The notes under the pieces are model-generated. The model was not told the origin of the DNA. It made no database searches and saw only the letters and a list, made by a program, of their open reading frames with translations. From SBAX01 sp964646605 (GTDB lineage Bacteria > Planctomycetota > Phycisphaerae > UBA1845), in contig CAZYEX010000006.1 of NCBI GenBank assembly GCA_964646605.1, positions 124,001 to 188,000 of the forward strand: DNA of 64,000 nucleotides, read 5' to 3'. Of this stretch, positions 27,331 to 35,974 are shown one piece after another (the first letter of the stretch is position 1; every line of letters begins with the position of its first letter). The position numbers and the translations under genes are program-made.

Positions 27331-28479
27331 ATGAACACGCTCGCGAAACTCCACGCTCTCGGCCAATCCGTCTGGTGCGACCAGCTCAGCCGCCGCATGA
27401 TCGACTCCGGAGAGCTCCAGCGCCTCATCGACCTCGGCGTCGTCGGCGTGACCTCCAACCCCACCATCTTCATGAAGGCCATCACTTCCGGCGACGACTA
27501 CGACGACCGCCTCGCCGCCGACCCCTCCGGCGAATTGCTCGAACTCTACGAACGTCTCGTCCTACCCGACATCGCCGACGCCGCCGACCTTCTGCGACCC
27601 GTCTATGACCGCACGAACGGCGTCGACGGATACGTCAGTCTGGAAGTCAACCCCAAACTCGCCTACAACCCCTCCGCCACCATCGCCGAGGCCCGCCGAC
27701 TCTTTCGAACGCTGAACCGCCCCAACGTATTCATCAAAGTCCCCGCCACCGACCCCGGAATCGCCGCCGTCCAAACCCTCATCGGAGAGGGCATCAACAT
27801 CAACATCACCCTCATTTTTTCGATCGGAATGTACCGCCGCGTCATGCAGGCCTACCTCGACGGACTCAAACGCCTCCACGCCTCGGGCGGGGACGTTTCA
27901 CGAGTCGCGTCCGTGGCTTCATTCTTCGTCAGCCGCGTGGACACAGCCGTGGACAAGCTTTTGGAAGAAAAACGAAAGACCGGCCACGCCGTCGACGACC
28001 TTCTCGGCCTAGCCGCCGTCGCCAACGCCAAACTCGCCTACGCCCGCTTCCAAGAAGTGTTTGATCCCCGCGGTGAATTCGCCGCCCTCGCCTCACGCGG
28101 CGCCCGCGTCCAGCGCCCCCTCTGGGCCAGCACCAGCGCCAAAAACCCCGCGTACCCCGACACCCTCTACGTCGACAACCTCATCGGAAAAGACACCGTC
28201 AACACCATGCCCCCCGAAACCCTCACCGCCGCCCTCGACCATGCCAAACCCGAGGTCGCCATAGACCGCGATGTCGATGCCGCGCGAACCGCCCTGGCCC
28301 GTCTGGGCGAAATGGGAATCCACCTCAACGCCGTCACCGATCAGCTCACCATCGACGGCGTCAACGCCTTCGCCAAGTCCTTCGACGAACTGTTGGCCAA
28401 CCTCGCCGCCAAGCGCTCCCGCCTCTCCGCCGCCGGGCGAACGCCGAGCTCACCCCCCCGCGCGCCGGCGACCGCGTAG
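27331..28479 (+). CDS. tal: transaldolase
   Basis: A 382-residue transaldolase, which moves a dihydroxyacetone unit between sugar phosphates in the non-oxidative pentose phosphate pathway. Visible motifs are SLWCDQ-like SVWCDQLSRRMID, GVVGVTSNPTIFMKA (family signature 1), and NVFIKVPATDPGIAAVQTL with the Schiff-base Lys. GININITLIFS and YVDNLIGKDTVNTMPPETL are also present. The length fits the subfamily of about 370 residues. It starts 2 bases after the methyltransferase stop, an odd pairing that is probably incidental. The C-terminal tail is Pro/Arg-rich and overlaps a zinc-ribbon gene on the other strand by 30 bases. Confidence 0.94.
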   Translation: MNTLAKLHALGQSVWCDQLSRRMIDSGELQRLIDLGVVGVTSNPTIFMKAITSGDDYDDRLAADPSGELLELYERLVLPDIADAADLLRPVYDRTNGVDGYVSLEVNPKLAYNPSATIAEARRLFRTLNRPNVFIKVPATDPGIAAVQTLIGEGININITLIFSIGMYRRVMQAYLDGLKRLHASGGDVSRVASVASFFVSRVDTAVDKLLEEKRKTGHAVDDLLGLAAVANAKLAYARFQEVFDPRGEFAALASRGARVQRPLWASTSAKNPAYPDTLYVDNLIGKDTVNTMPPETLTAALDHAKPEVAIDRDVDAARTALARLGEMGIHLNAVTDQLTIDGVNAFAKSFDELLANLAAKRSRLSAAGRTPSSPPRAPATA

Positions 28480-28677
28480 CTGCGCCCGCAGCGCCGCTTT
28501 CTGACCCTCCGCAAGCGCCTGCCGCCGCCCCGCTTTCGACTCCACGGAGCTTCGCACCGCTGCCCCCGGCGTATACCTCCCGCGGCACTGGCGACAATGC
28601 CGTGGCACGACCGGCTCGGCCCCGTTCACCACCACCGGAAACTCGCAGAACGGACATTGCGCATACAACGGACTCAT
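28450..28677 (-). CDS. small zinc-ribbon protein
   Basis: A 75-residue protein starting at ATG 28677. The N-terminal half has two CxxC knuckles, CPFCEFPV and HCRQCRGRY, spaced as in a zinc ribbon. The C-terminal half is Arg/Ala/Gln-rich (EGQKAALRAQLRGRRRAGG) and helical. A G-rich stretch, GGGGGG then GATTGGGG, precedes the start. It overlaps the end of transaldolase on the opposite strand by 30 bases. The Cys spacing supports a real gene, but it could be chance; the function is unknown. Confidence 0.5.
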   Translation of the reverse strand: MSPLYAQCPFCEFPVVVNGAEPVVPRHCRQCRGRYTPGAAVRSSVESKAGRRQALAEGQKAALRAQLRGRRRAGG

Positions 28678-28685
28678 CCCCAATC

Positions 28686-28748
28686 CCCCCGAAATGCGGA
28701 ATGGCGAATGTGGAATGCTGAATGGGCCCCCGGGATTCACCACTCCGC
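28686..28748. repeat. degenerate heptad-like tandem repeat
   Basis: Between the zinc-ribbon gene and the metzincin gene. Units of the type GGAATG, CGAATG, GGAATG, TGAATG repeat every 6-8 bases, and CATTCC appears again near 28750. It is related in style to the heptad repeats at 32961, 37806 and 38947. Confidence 0.45.
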
Positions 28749-28753
28749 ATTCC

Positions 28754-29953
28754 TCAATTCCGCTCCCTCGGCCCCACGATCTCATTGAGCAACAACACCC
28801 CATCCTGAAACCCGATCGGAATGATGTCATCCGACAACGGAGCCGTCTTGAACTCCTGATCCGCCAAAAAGGCGTCCGCCGGAGACTGATCGTCCATCAA
28901 ATCCAGATCATCATCCGTATGGTTCAATCCCAGCAAGTGACCGGCCTCATGACACCCCACGTTGCCGATCGCCGTCCCCAGCTCCTCCGCCGTGGGAACC
29001 GCTCCGAACGCCCCCGGCCGAAACGAATTCGTGAAGATGATCGCGTCGTCGCAAAAATCGACGTTGTACAAATCCACCGACTCCGCGATCCCAAACAGTC
29101 CCTCCTCGAACCCCCCAAAATGCACCGTCGTATACATCGTCCCCGGCGGAGAATCATCACTGGTCAGGATGGTGACATCGAACTCCCCGTAATTCTCCTC
29201 GAACACCTCTCGGATCCGTTCCTTCACCGTCGCCGTCTCCCCCTCGTATAACGATGACACGTCCCCGGCATCAAACGGGGCCAGCGTCATCGACCCCAAC
29301 ACCGGCGAGTTCACCACCGCCCCGTCAAAATCCAGGACCAGCGTTTGCCCCACCGGCGCCGGAACCCCCGGTCCCTGCGAGCTTTCAATGTCCACCCGAT
29401 ACCCGCCGACCAATCGCCGATTCGATGAAAACGGCGACCGCGTCACCACCAAGTGGTATCGACTCCCCTCATGCCGAACCACGTGCTCGATCAGCGCATC
29501 CAACGATCCGCTTCCGTCCAGCCGGTCATCGTTGTTCATCACCAAGCGTTCCTGCGTGTCGAAGAGCGCCACGGTCACATCCAACAATGCGTTGCCCCCG
29601 AACGCGTACGCATCCACGGTCACGACGTCCCCGGCCTCCAACGGCCCGAGCAAGAACACGTCCAGATCGTCGACGTCGGCCACCGTCCCCTGCAAACGCG
29701 CCACCCCGCCCTCATCGAACACCGCCGCCACCGGACTGTCGAACCCGTCATTCGGCTCGCCCGCCGTCTTCCCCAGCGCACTGCTCACCGACGTGTCCCG
29801 ATTCCCATCCACCACCGTCCCGCCGCCACCGCCCTCACTGTCCGGCGGAACGACGACGCCCGGACACCCCGTCACCAGCAGTGCCATCGCGCTCAGCAAA
29901 AAACCCGCAACACCGATCCGCCACTCGCCGCCCCGCCCCAAAGCTCCATCCAT
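28754..29953 (-). CDS. metzincin-type metalloprotease lipoprotein
   Basis: A 399-residue protein. The signal peptide ends in LLVTGC (lipobox-like, Cys about 30), followed by a Gly-rich linker. Residues about 60-190 form a PPC-type beta domain (GEPNDGFDSP, DVFLLGPLEAGDVVTVDAYA). The C-terminal catalytic domain has the zinc site CHEAGHLLGLNH (HExxHxxGxxH), with a DLMDD Met-turn soon after. Before it comes DDAIIFTNSFRPGAFG. It would cleave proteins outside the cell or in the periplasm. GAGGGAA lies 8 bases before the ATG. It is a paralogue of the next gene (30122-31435); both are on the minus strand. Confidence 0.85.
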   Translation of the reverse strand: MDGALGRGGEWRIGVAGFLLSAMALLVTGCPGVVVPPDSEGGGGGTVVDGNRDTSVSSALGKTAGEPNDGFDSPVAAVFDEGGVARLQGTVADVDDLDVFLLGPLEAGDVVTVDAYAFGGNALLDVTVALFDTQERLVMNNDDRLDGSGSLDALIEHVVRHEGSRYHLVVTRSPFSSNRRLVGGYRVDIESSQGPGVPAPVGQTLVLDFDGAVVNSPVLGSMTLAPFDAGDVSSLYEGETATVKERIREVFEENYGEFDVTILTSDDSPPGTMYTTVHFGGFEEGLFGIAESVDLYNVDFCDDAIIFTNSFRPGAFGAVPTAEELGTAIGNVGCHEAGHLLGLNHTDDDLDLMDDQSPADAFLADQEFKTAPLSDDIIPIGFQDGVLLLNEIVGPRERN

Positions 29954-30121
29954 CGGCCGTTCCCTCTTCCATGCCCATCGATCGATTCATCGCCTCGTGA
30001 ACGATCCACAAGGCCAACTTCGACCCCGCATGGTAAGCGCCCATCACGACCGTTTCCATCCATGCCGCTTCCGTAGCGTCGCCCTTCAAGGGCGGCGTAC
30101 ACCCGCCCCAAAAAGCTCGCG

Positions 30122-31435
30122 TTAATGCCCCTCCAACCCGCACCCGCTCAGCAAGCACGTCCGCCGCAGCGCAGGCTCCGCAACCCTGGCCTTCATCTCC
30201 GCCCGCGTCTTGCTCCGCAGTATGCCCTTGCCCCGCGCCAACGACTCGTCACCCCCCACCGCATCCAACAGCGATTGAACCGAATCCTGGTACCCCAACG
30301 GAAACACCGCCGCGTAAATCGGAGACTTGGCGAACTCCTGATCCACCATCAACTCCCGCAACCCCGCCGTCACATCCATCAGGTCGTCCGGATTCTCCGT
30401 GTGAATCAACCCCAACAAATGCCCGACCTCATGACTCGCCACGTTCGCCAGCGCCTGGGCCATCTCCGTCACCGTCGGATCCAGCGGCATGAACGCCGCG
30501 AACGTATCCGTGAACACGATCGCCGACTGCCCCGACGACGAGTTGAACTCGTCCACTCCCTCCGCCACCCCCAAGAGCGCCTCGTCGAACGTCCCAAAGT
30601 GCAGCCGGGTCATCGAATCGTCGTACTCCGCTCCCTCCGTCGTCGACAAGACCGTCACCTCGTACGCCGCGAAGTCCTCGCGCACGAAATCCACGATCCG
30701 CGCCGCCATCTCGCGGGTCAACCCCGAGTACGCCGAAGAAATGTCCGCCGCATCGAACGCCGGCACGTCAATCGCCGACCGCGTCCCGATCCGGACGTTC
30801 CGCGAAGCATCGAAGTCCAACAACACCACGTCGGGATGCGCCGCCGGAATCGGAGTCGGATACTCCACCCGCGTCGTCAGCGCATAATCCCCCGTCGCCG
30901 AATACCCCGGCGTCGACGAAAGAGCCACCAAGCATGCTTGCGACGCCCGACGAACCACCACGTCCACGAACGGACCGTTCCGCCCCATGTAGACGTTGCG
31001 ATGATCGTTCACCAGCAGCGCCGATCCCCCGTCGTCGAACAACGCCATCGCCCCCTCGAACGCCCCATCCGCATCCAACGACACCACCACGTGATCGCCC
31101 GCCTCGACCGGACCCAGGTCGTACACGTCCACGTCGTCCGAGCTGCTGATCCGCCCGGAAATCAGCTGGGATTCGGATTGGGCATCGACGCCTTCCGCCA
31201 ATTCGAGAAGATCGTTGGCGTCGGTCTCGTGATAGGTCGGCGAACCGTCCGTGCCCGAAATGGAAGAACCCAGCGTCGCCTGCGTCCCCGAGTCCCCGCC
31301 CGGGACTAGAGAAACACCGCATCCGCCGAAAAACAGCAGAACCGCACCACCGGCGAGGCGCGCGGCCCCGCCGGGGAAACCCCCTTGGACGTACACAGCT
31401 TCTACCCCCCGCCCCGGCCGACTTTCCCCGTCCAC
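30122..31435 (-). CDS. metzincin-type metalloprotease lipoprotein (paralogue)
   Basis: Up to 437 residues and upstream in the same direction as its paralogue. The signal peptide GGAVLLFFGGC offers a lipidation Cys. A PPC-like domain (LISGRISSSDDVDVYDLGPV, DHVVVSLDADG) is followed by the catalytic region with SHEVGHLLGLIH (HExxHxxGxxH) and DDLMDVT as Met-turn. The C-terminal 45 residues (after QDSVQSLLDAVGG) are Arg/Lys/Cys-rich and are not shared with the neighbour. The start used is GTG 31435; a GTG at 31396 is another option. Spacer 29954-30121 holds a hairpin of family A style near 30068. The pair probably arose by tandem duplication and then diverged. Confidence 0.83.
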   Translation of the reverse strand: MDGESRPGRGVEAVYVQGGFPGGAARLAGGAVLLFFGGCGVSLVPGGDSGTQATLGSSISGTDGSPTYHETDANDLLELAEGVDAQSESQLISGRISSSDDVDVYDLGPVEAGDHVVVSLDADGAFEGAMALFDDGGSALLVNDHRNVYMGRNGPFVDVVVRRASQACLVALSSTPGYSATGDYALTTRVEYPTPIPAAHPDVVLLDFDASRNVRIGTRSAIDVPAFDAADISSAYSGLTREMAARIVDFVREDFAAYEVTVLSTTEGAEYDDSMTRLHFGTFDEALLGVAEGVDEFNSSSGQSAIVFTDTFAAFMPLDPTVTEMAQALANVASHEVGHLLGLIHTENPDDLMDVTAGLRELMVDQEFAKSPIYAAVFPLGYQDSVQSLLDAVGGDESLARGKGILRSKTRAEMKARVAEPALRRTCLLSGCGLEGH

Positions 31436-32065
31436 CGTTAAGGCATTGAGATTCGTTCAGGGTGAAAAAAGAGCCGCGAAAAGCCCCTCGACCCGTCCCG
31501 AGCCGCGCCTCGACGGCGCTCCCGATAACGGCAACCCCCCGCAACCCACTGTGCTTCGTCCCCCTCCAACCGAATCTACGATACACCCCCGAGCGCCAAC
31601 GTCCCCGCCGCCTCGACCGACAATGCCCTCGATTTCCCGGACCTTTTCCGACGCTCGACCGGCAGCAGTACGTCCGTTATGATCCGATCCGTGTAGCCTG
31701 ATGGACGGCGCAATGTAGCGCCACCCCTTGTGGGTGGCTGCCGTAGCGCCGCCCCATGTGCCGGGCGCAGCGTGGCGCCGACCCTGGCTTTGTGTGTAGC
31801 GGTTTTCGCCCCAAAGGGGCGACGGAATGTAGCCAGGGGTGGAGTCCGCCGAGGGCGGACGGAACCCCTGGTTGCGTCGTCCCCCGAAAACCCCGCCCCG
31901 CAGGGGCGGCGGAACTATGGGAAGCAAGTACCTGGCGCGAAACACCCACGCCGCTCGCGCGCGGCGCAAGTTCAGAACCGCGACCGTAAGGGAGCGGTGT
32001 TAGACGTCGACGCGGCATCGTCGACCGCGGATGGGCGAACCAAACAACGATTTAGGTTGGAACCT
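31436..32065. other. 630-base repeat-rich intergenic region
   Basis: No convincing gene. It contains a family A hairpin (31715-31738) and the family C composite repeat (31807-31910). A segment GCGACCGTAAGGGAGCGG near 31979-31996 resembles ACCGCGACCGTAACG near 35932. It separates the divergent metzincin and SucD genes, so promoters for both should lie here, but I see no clear -35/-10 pair. TTAGGTTGG precedes the SucD ATG. Confidence 0.6.
31807..31910. repeat. composite three-hairpin intergenic repeat, family C, second copy
   Basis: Same order as 23249-23352: CGCCCCAAAGGGGCG, a middle unit GTAGCCAGGGGTGGAGTCC...GGAACCCCTGG with its inner hairpin, and a closing CGCCCCGCAGGGGCG. Arms differ in bases but stay paired. 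Confidence 0.72.
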
Positions 32066-32953
32066 ATGAGCATTCTCGTAAACCGTGAGACCAAAGTCAT
32101 CTGCCAAGGCATCACCGGAAAAGCCGGCGCCTTCCACACCCGCGGATGCCTCGACTATGGCACCAAAATGGTCGGAGGCGTCTCCCCCGGCAAGGGCGGC
32201 ACCAAATCCGAGCACGGCCTGCCCGTCTTCGAGACCTGCCACGACGCCGTCGCGGCCACCGGCGCCGACGTCTCCATGATCTTCGTCCCCGCCCCCTACG
32301 CCGCCGACGCGGCCATGGAAGCCGCCGACGCCGGGTGCTCGCTCGTGGTCCTGATCACCGAAGGCATCCCCACCCTCGACATGGTCCGAACCCGCGAATA
32401 CCTCGACGACAAGGGTGTCCTCCTCATCGGCCCCAACTGTCCCGGCGTCATCACCCCCGGCGAGTGCAAGGTCGGCATCATGCCCGGCTACATCCACAAA
32501 CCCGCCGACGCAAAATCCAAATCCGTCGGCATCATCTCCCGCAGCGGCACCCTCACCTACGAAGCCGTCTGGCAGTGTACGACCCGCGGACTCGCCCAAT
32601 CCACTTGCGTGGGGATCGGCGGCGACCCCGTCAAGGGCCTCAACTTCATCGAACTCCTCGCCATGTTCGAAAAGGACCCCCGCACCCACGCCATCGTCCT
32701 CATTGGCGAAATCGGCGGAACCGACGAAGAGGAAGCCGCAAAGTTCATCGTCCACAACGTCACCAAACCCGTCGTCGCCTTCATCGCCGGCCAAACCGCA
32801 CCCCCAGGCCGACGTATGGGACATGCCGGCGCCATCATCAGCGGAGGAGAAGGCACCGCCAAATCCAAAATCGCCGCCTTCAAAGAAGCCGGCGTCGCCG
32901 TCGCCGACTCCCCCGCCACCATCGGCGACGCCGTTGCCGCCCTGCTCCGATAG
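32066..32953 (+). CDS. sucD: succinyl-CoA synthetase alpha subunit
   Basis: A 295-residue SucD, the CoA-binding, His-phosphorylated subunit that makes succinyl-CoA from succinate and CoA with ATP or GTP. MSILVNRETKVICQGITG is the classic start. GGVSPGKGG binds CoA. LLIGPNCPGVITPGECKVGI, VGIISRSGTLTYEAVWQ and GRRMGHAGAIISGGEGTA follow; the last contains the active-site His. The frame is open upstream to 31730, but only the ATG at 32066 gives the family N-terminus. No sucC lies next to it, although sucCD is normally an operon, so the beta subunit must be elsewhere. Confidence 0.95.
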   Translation: MSILVNRETKVICQGITGKAGAFHTRGCLDYGTKMVGGVSPGKGGTKSEHGLPVFETCHDAVAATGADVSMIFVPAPYAADAAMEAADAGCSLVVLITEGIPTLDMVRTREYLDDKGVLLIGPNCPGVITPGECKVGIMPGYIHKPADAKSKSVGIISRSGTLTYEAVWQCTTRGLAQSTCVGIGGDPVKGLNFIELLAMFEKDPRTHAIVLIGEIGGTDEEEAAKFIVHNVTKPVVAFIAGQTAPPGRRMGHAGAIISGGEGTAKSKIAAFKEAGVAVADSPATIGDAVAALLR

Positions 32954-32960
32954 AAAACCC

Positions 32961-33011
32961 TGTAGCGCGTAGCTCGTAATGGGTAATTGGTCATTGGTAA
33001 TTGGGCATTCG
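32961..33011. repeat. heptad tandem repeat (GTAATTGG type)
   Basis: A run of 7-base units of the form GTAATGG, GTAATTG, GTCATTG, GTAATTG, GGCATTC between sucD and the CPBP gene. The same unit family appears at 37806-37855 and 38947-39023. Confidence 0.7.
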
Positions 33012-33040
33012 CAATCTGCTGGTTGCGCACCGCCCCAGCC

Positions 33041-33952
33041 ATGCGCCCCCAAGGTGAAAACGCCTACAATCCCGAACCTGTGACCGACCTCGATCCCACA
33101 ACAAGCGCCGCGCCCGACCCCGAAGCGAACATCCCCCTTGCGCGTCCGATCACGTTCCTCACCACCGCGGCGCCCATCGCCCCCCCGCATCCGATCCTTC
33201 TTCTAGACCACTCGCGCCGCGCCGCTTGGCGCGACCTCGCCCTCGTGCTCCTGGCCCTTGTCGCCTTCGAACTCCTCGCTGTCGGACTACTCCGAACCCT
33301 TTTCGCAGCCTACTTCGATTCTGGTTTGGAGCAGGACGACGCCTCCGACGCCAAGCTCCGCCAAGCCGCCTTGTTGCCCGTCGTTTCCTTCCGAGCCGTC
33401 ACCGCCGCTCTCGCCATTGCCTACGTCACCTGCCGCCGCCGACAACCGTGGACCTCCCTGGGCCTGACCACCCGTGGAGTTCTCACCGACATCGCCATCG
33501 GCATCGGCGCTCTACCCGCCGTCTACGGCCTGATCGCCCTCACCATGCTCGCCGTCTGGTTCCTTTACCCAGGCTTGATCGGCCAGATGAACGAAAACGC
33601 CGAACGCCTCATGACCCTGATTCCCCGCCTCAGCCCCCTCCAATTCGTCCCCGTCAGCCTCCTCATCGGCGTCTACGAGGAACTCCTCTTCCGCGGCTTC
33701 ATGATGCCCCGACTGCGCCGCACCCTCGGTGGATGGACCCCCGCCCTCCTCGTCAGCTCCGCCGTCTTCACCGCCCTCCATGCCTTCGAGCAAACCCCCC
33801 TCGCCCTCATCGTCGTCGCCATTCTCTCCCTCGTCTTCAGCCTCGCCACCATCTGGCGGCGTTCCATCCTCCCCGCCATCGTCACCCACGCCCTTTTCGA
33901 TTTCTCCCAACTCTTGCTCCTCTATTTCTCCTCCGGTGACGCCTGGAAATGA
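33041..33952 (+). CDS. CPBP family intramembrane metalloprotease
   Basis: A 303-residue membrane protein with a Pro-rich cytoplasmic leader (residues 1-55) and about seven hydrophobic segments. The CPBP/Rce1 motifs are YEELLFRGFMMPRL (EExxxR), VFTALHAFEQTPLA (FxxxH) and VTHALFDFSQ (HxxxD/N). These enzymes cleave membrane-bound proteins or process peptides such as bacteriocin leaders. The gene is tightly coupled to the downstream GNAT gene (ATGA overlap). A GTG at 33080 would also work as a start and would remove a charged stretch. The target is unknown. Confidence 0.85.
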   Translation: MRPQGENAYNPEPVTDLDPTTSAAPDPEANIPLARPITFLTTAAPIAPPHPILLLDHSRRAAWRDLALVLLALVAFELLAVGLLRTLFAAYFDSGLEQDDASDAKLRQAALLPVVSFRAVTAALAIAYVTCRRRQPWTSLGLTTRGVLTDIAIGIGALPAVYGLIALTMLAVWFLYPGLIGQMNENAERLMTLIPRLSPLQFVPVSLLIGVYEELLFRGFMMPRLRRTLGGWTPALLVSSAVFTALHAFEQTPLALIVVAILSLVFSLATIWRRSILPAIVTHALFDFSQLLLLYFSSGDAWK

Positions 33953-34407
33953 ATCCCTCCAACTCGGATCTCGAATTCAAAATCCGTCGCGCCACACCCG
34001 CCGACTACGACTCCTTGATCGAACTCTGGCAAATCAGCGACAGCCACATCGACCCCCAAGGCCGCGAGAGCCGCCCCAACTTCCTCCGCCAGCTCGAATT
34101 GTTCCCCGACCTCTACCTCGTCGCCGTCCACGCCGACCGGATCGTCGGCGTCGTCCTCGGCTCCCACGACGGACGCAAGGGTTGGATCAACCGTCTCGCC
34201 GTCCACCCCGACTCCCGCCGCCGAAAAATCGCCCAAGGCCTCGTGTCAGCCTGTGACACCGCCATCCGCGCCCACGGCATCGACCTCGTCGCCGCCCTCG
34301 TCGAAACTCACAATCACTCCTCCGCCTCCCTCTTCCGGCGACTCGCTTACGAGGAACTCCCCGTCTTCTACTTCCGCAAGCCCAATCCCCCCCCTCCCCC
34401 CCTGTAG
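33949..34407 (+). CDS. GNAT family N-acetyltransferase
   Basis: A 152-residue single-domain GNAT. FKIRRATPADYDSLIELWQI is the typical first beta-helix. VAVHADRIVGVVLGSHDG and WINRLAVHPDSRRRKIAQGL contain motif A, with the acetyl-CoA pyrophosphate-binding R/Q-x-x-G/A-type loop RRRKIAQGL. ALVETHNHSSASLFRRLAYE is motif B. The Gly of the loop is replaced by Ile-Ala here. It is translated with the CPBP protease through a 4-base overlap, an unusual pairing. The acceptor is unknown; RimI-like protein acetylation is possible. Confidence 0.85.
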   Translation: MNPSNSDLEFKIRRATPADYDSLIELWQISDSHIDPQGRESRPNFLRQLELFPDLYLVAVHADRIVGVVLGSHDGRKGWINRLAVHPDSRRRKIAQGLVSACDTAIRAHGIDLVAALVETHNHSSASLFRRLAYEELPVFYFRKPNPPPPPL

Positions 34408-34429
34408 CGCCGCCCCTCCTGGGTGGCGC
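34404..34429. repeat. REP-like hairpin, family A
   Basis: GTAGCGCCGCCCCTCCTGGG then TGGCGC; it overlaps the GNAT stop codon. A related GCGTCGCCCTTCAGGGGCGG lies just after it (34434-34453). It may end the CPBP-GNAT transcript. Confidence 0.7.
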
Positions 34430-34606
34430 CGTTGCGTCGCCCTTCAGGGGCGGCGCACAATCCGAACCGTCCGCCGAAGGCGGATAAGGGAGCCTTGTTG
34501 GGTCCCAACGCGGCATCGGCCACCCCCCTCAAAAACGCCCCGTTTACAACCCCGACCCCCCCCGCTATAGTCCCCCGTAGAAAAGGAGAACCAACAGCAC
34601 AAACTC

Positions 34607-35902
34607 ATGCAAAAGCACCCTGAACTCCCGCAAGCCTTTGCCGACCTGGGCATCGAGGTCCGCTTTCTCAAGGCTCTTCACAAGATGCAGTTCGTCGAGC
34701 CCAGCGAAATCCAACGCCAGTTGATCCCCATTGCCCTGCAGGGCCGAGACATCCTCGGCCAAGCCCGAACCGGCACCGGGAAGACCGCCGCCTTCGGACT
34801 CCCGGTCCTGCAGCGGATCGATCAGCAAGGTCGCCTCCAGGCCCTTTGCCTGGTGCCGACCCGTGAGCTGGCCGTGCAGGTCACCGCGGAACTCCATCGC
34901 ATCACGGAATTCGCCGACCTCCACGTCGTCGCCGTCTACGGCGGTCAGAAGGTCGCCACCCAGCTTCACCACCTCGGCCGAAAACCGCACTTCGTCGTCG
35001 GCACTCCAGGCCGAGTCTGGGACTTCTTGCAGCGCGGCGTCTTGAACATCGCCGACGTGCGCTTCGTGATTCTCGACGAGGTCGATCGAATGCTCGACAT
35101 CGGCTTCCGCGACGACATCCGCGCCATCCTCGACAAGGTCACCGGCAAGCATCAGACCATCTTGGTCTCCGCCACCATCGACAACGAGATCAAAAACCTC
35201 GCCCGACGCTTCATGACCGACCCCGTCGAGATCAACGTCTCCCGCGACCACATCACCGTCGACGAAGTCCAACAGTCCTACATCACCGTCGAACGTCACG
35301 ACAAGTTCCGCCTCCTACGCCTCCTCTTGCAGCAGGAAGACCCCCCCATCGCCATCGTCTTCTGCAACACCAAGCACGCCGCACGAAAACTCGCCAAAAA
35401 ACTCCACGACGCCGGAGTCGACGCCACCGAAATCCACGGCGACCTCATGCAACGAAAACGCGACAAGGTCATGGACCAGTTCCGAAAACATCAAATTCGC
35501 GTGTTGGTCGCCACGGACTTGGCCTCGCGGGGTATCGACGTCAGCGCCATCTCCCACATTTTCAACTACGACATCCCCCTCGATCCCGAGATCTACGTCC
35601 ACCGCATCGGACGCACCGCCCGAATGGGACGAGAAGGCGTCGCCATCACCTTCGTCAGCCGCGAGGAGGGCAAGGAACTCACCGGCGTGGAAAAGCTCAT
35701 CAATCGCCAAATCCCGCCCCGAGAGGTCCCCGGTTTCGCCCCCGGCCCCCCCAGACCCGCCTTCGACTCCCGTCCCGCCCGCCCCCCCGTCTCCAGACTG
35801 CAAGCGCCTTTGCAACGGGAAGCCGTCGCCACCATCGAGCGCACCGCGCCCCGATCCCTGGGCGGCCGTTTCCGTCCCAAACGCGGCCGCCGCCGACTGT
35901 AG
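34607..35902 (+). CDS. DEAD-box ATP-dependent RNA helicase (DEVD variant)
   Basis: A 431-residue helicase with a Q-motif MQFVEPSEIQRQLIPIALQG, motif I ARTGTGKTAAFG, Ia PTRELAVQ, motif II VILDEVDRMLDIGF, motif III SATI, motif IV IVFCNTKHAARKLAKKL, motif V ATDLASRGIDV and motif VI HRIGRTARMG. Motif II reads DEVD instead of DEAD. The C-terminal 60 residues are Pro/Arg-rich (RPAFDSRPARPPVSRL, GGRFRPKRGRRRL), a likely RNA-binding tail. Probable roles are RNA remodelling, ribosome assembly or mRNA decay. AAAAGGAG lies well upstream of the ATG at 34607. Confidence 0.92.
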   Translation: MQKHPELPQAFADLGIEVRFLKALHKMQFVEPSEIQRQLIPIALQGRDILGQARTGTGKTAAFGLPVLQRIDQQGRLQALCLVPTRELAVQVTAELHRITEFADLHVVAVYGGQKVATQLHHLGRKPHFVVGTPGRVWDFLQRGVLNIADVRFVILDEVDRMLDIGFRDDIRAILDKVTGKHQTILVSATIDNEIKNLARRFMTDPVEINVSRDHITVDEVQQSYITVERHDKFRLLRLLLQQEDPPIAIVFCNTKHAARKLAKKLHDAGVDATEIHGDLMQRKRDKVMDQFRKHQIRVLVATDLASRGIDVSAISHIFNYDIPLDPEIYVHRIGRTARMGREGVAITFVSREEGKELTGVEKLINRQIPPREVPGFAPGPPRPAFDSRPARPPVSRLQAPLQREAVATIERTAPRSLGGRFRPKRGRRRL

Positions 35903-35924
35903 CGCCACCCCGCGTGGGTGGCGC
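35899..35924. repeat. REP-like hairpin, family A
   Basis: GTAGCGCCACCCCGCGTGGG then TGGCGC. It covers the helicase stop codon, the same position relative to a gene end as the copy at 34404. Confidence 0.7.
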
Positions 35925-35974
35925 GTCGTCACCGCGACCGTAACGAAACGGGTGATATTTTGACGCAGCTTGCC

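Noticed and set aside
31457..31969. A minus-strand open frame of 170 codons in the 31.4-32.0 kb spacer
   Set aside because: It runs through the palindromic repeats and has no family features.
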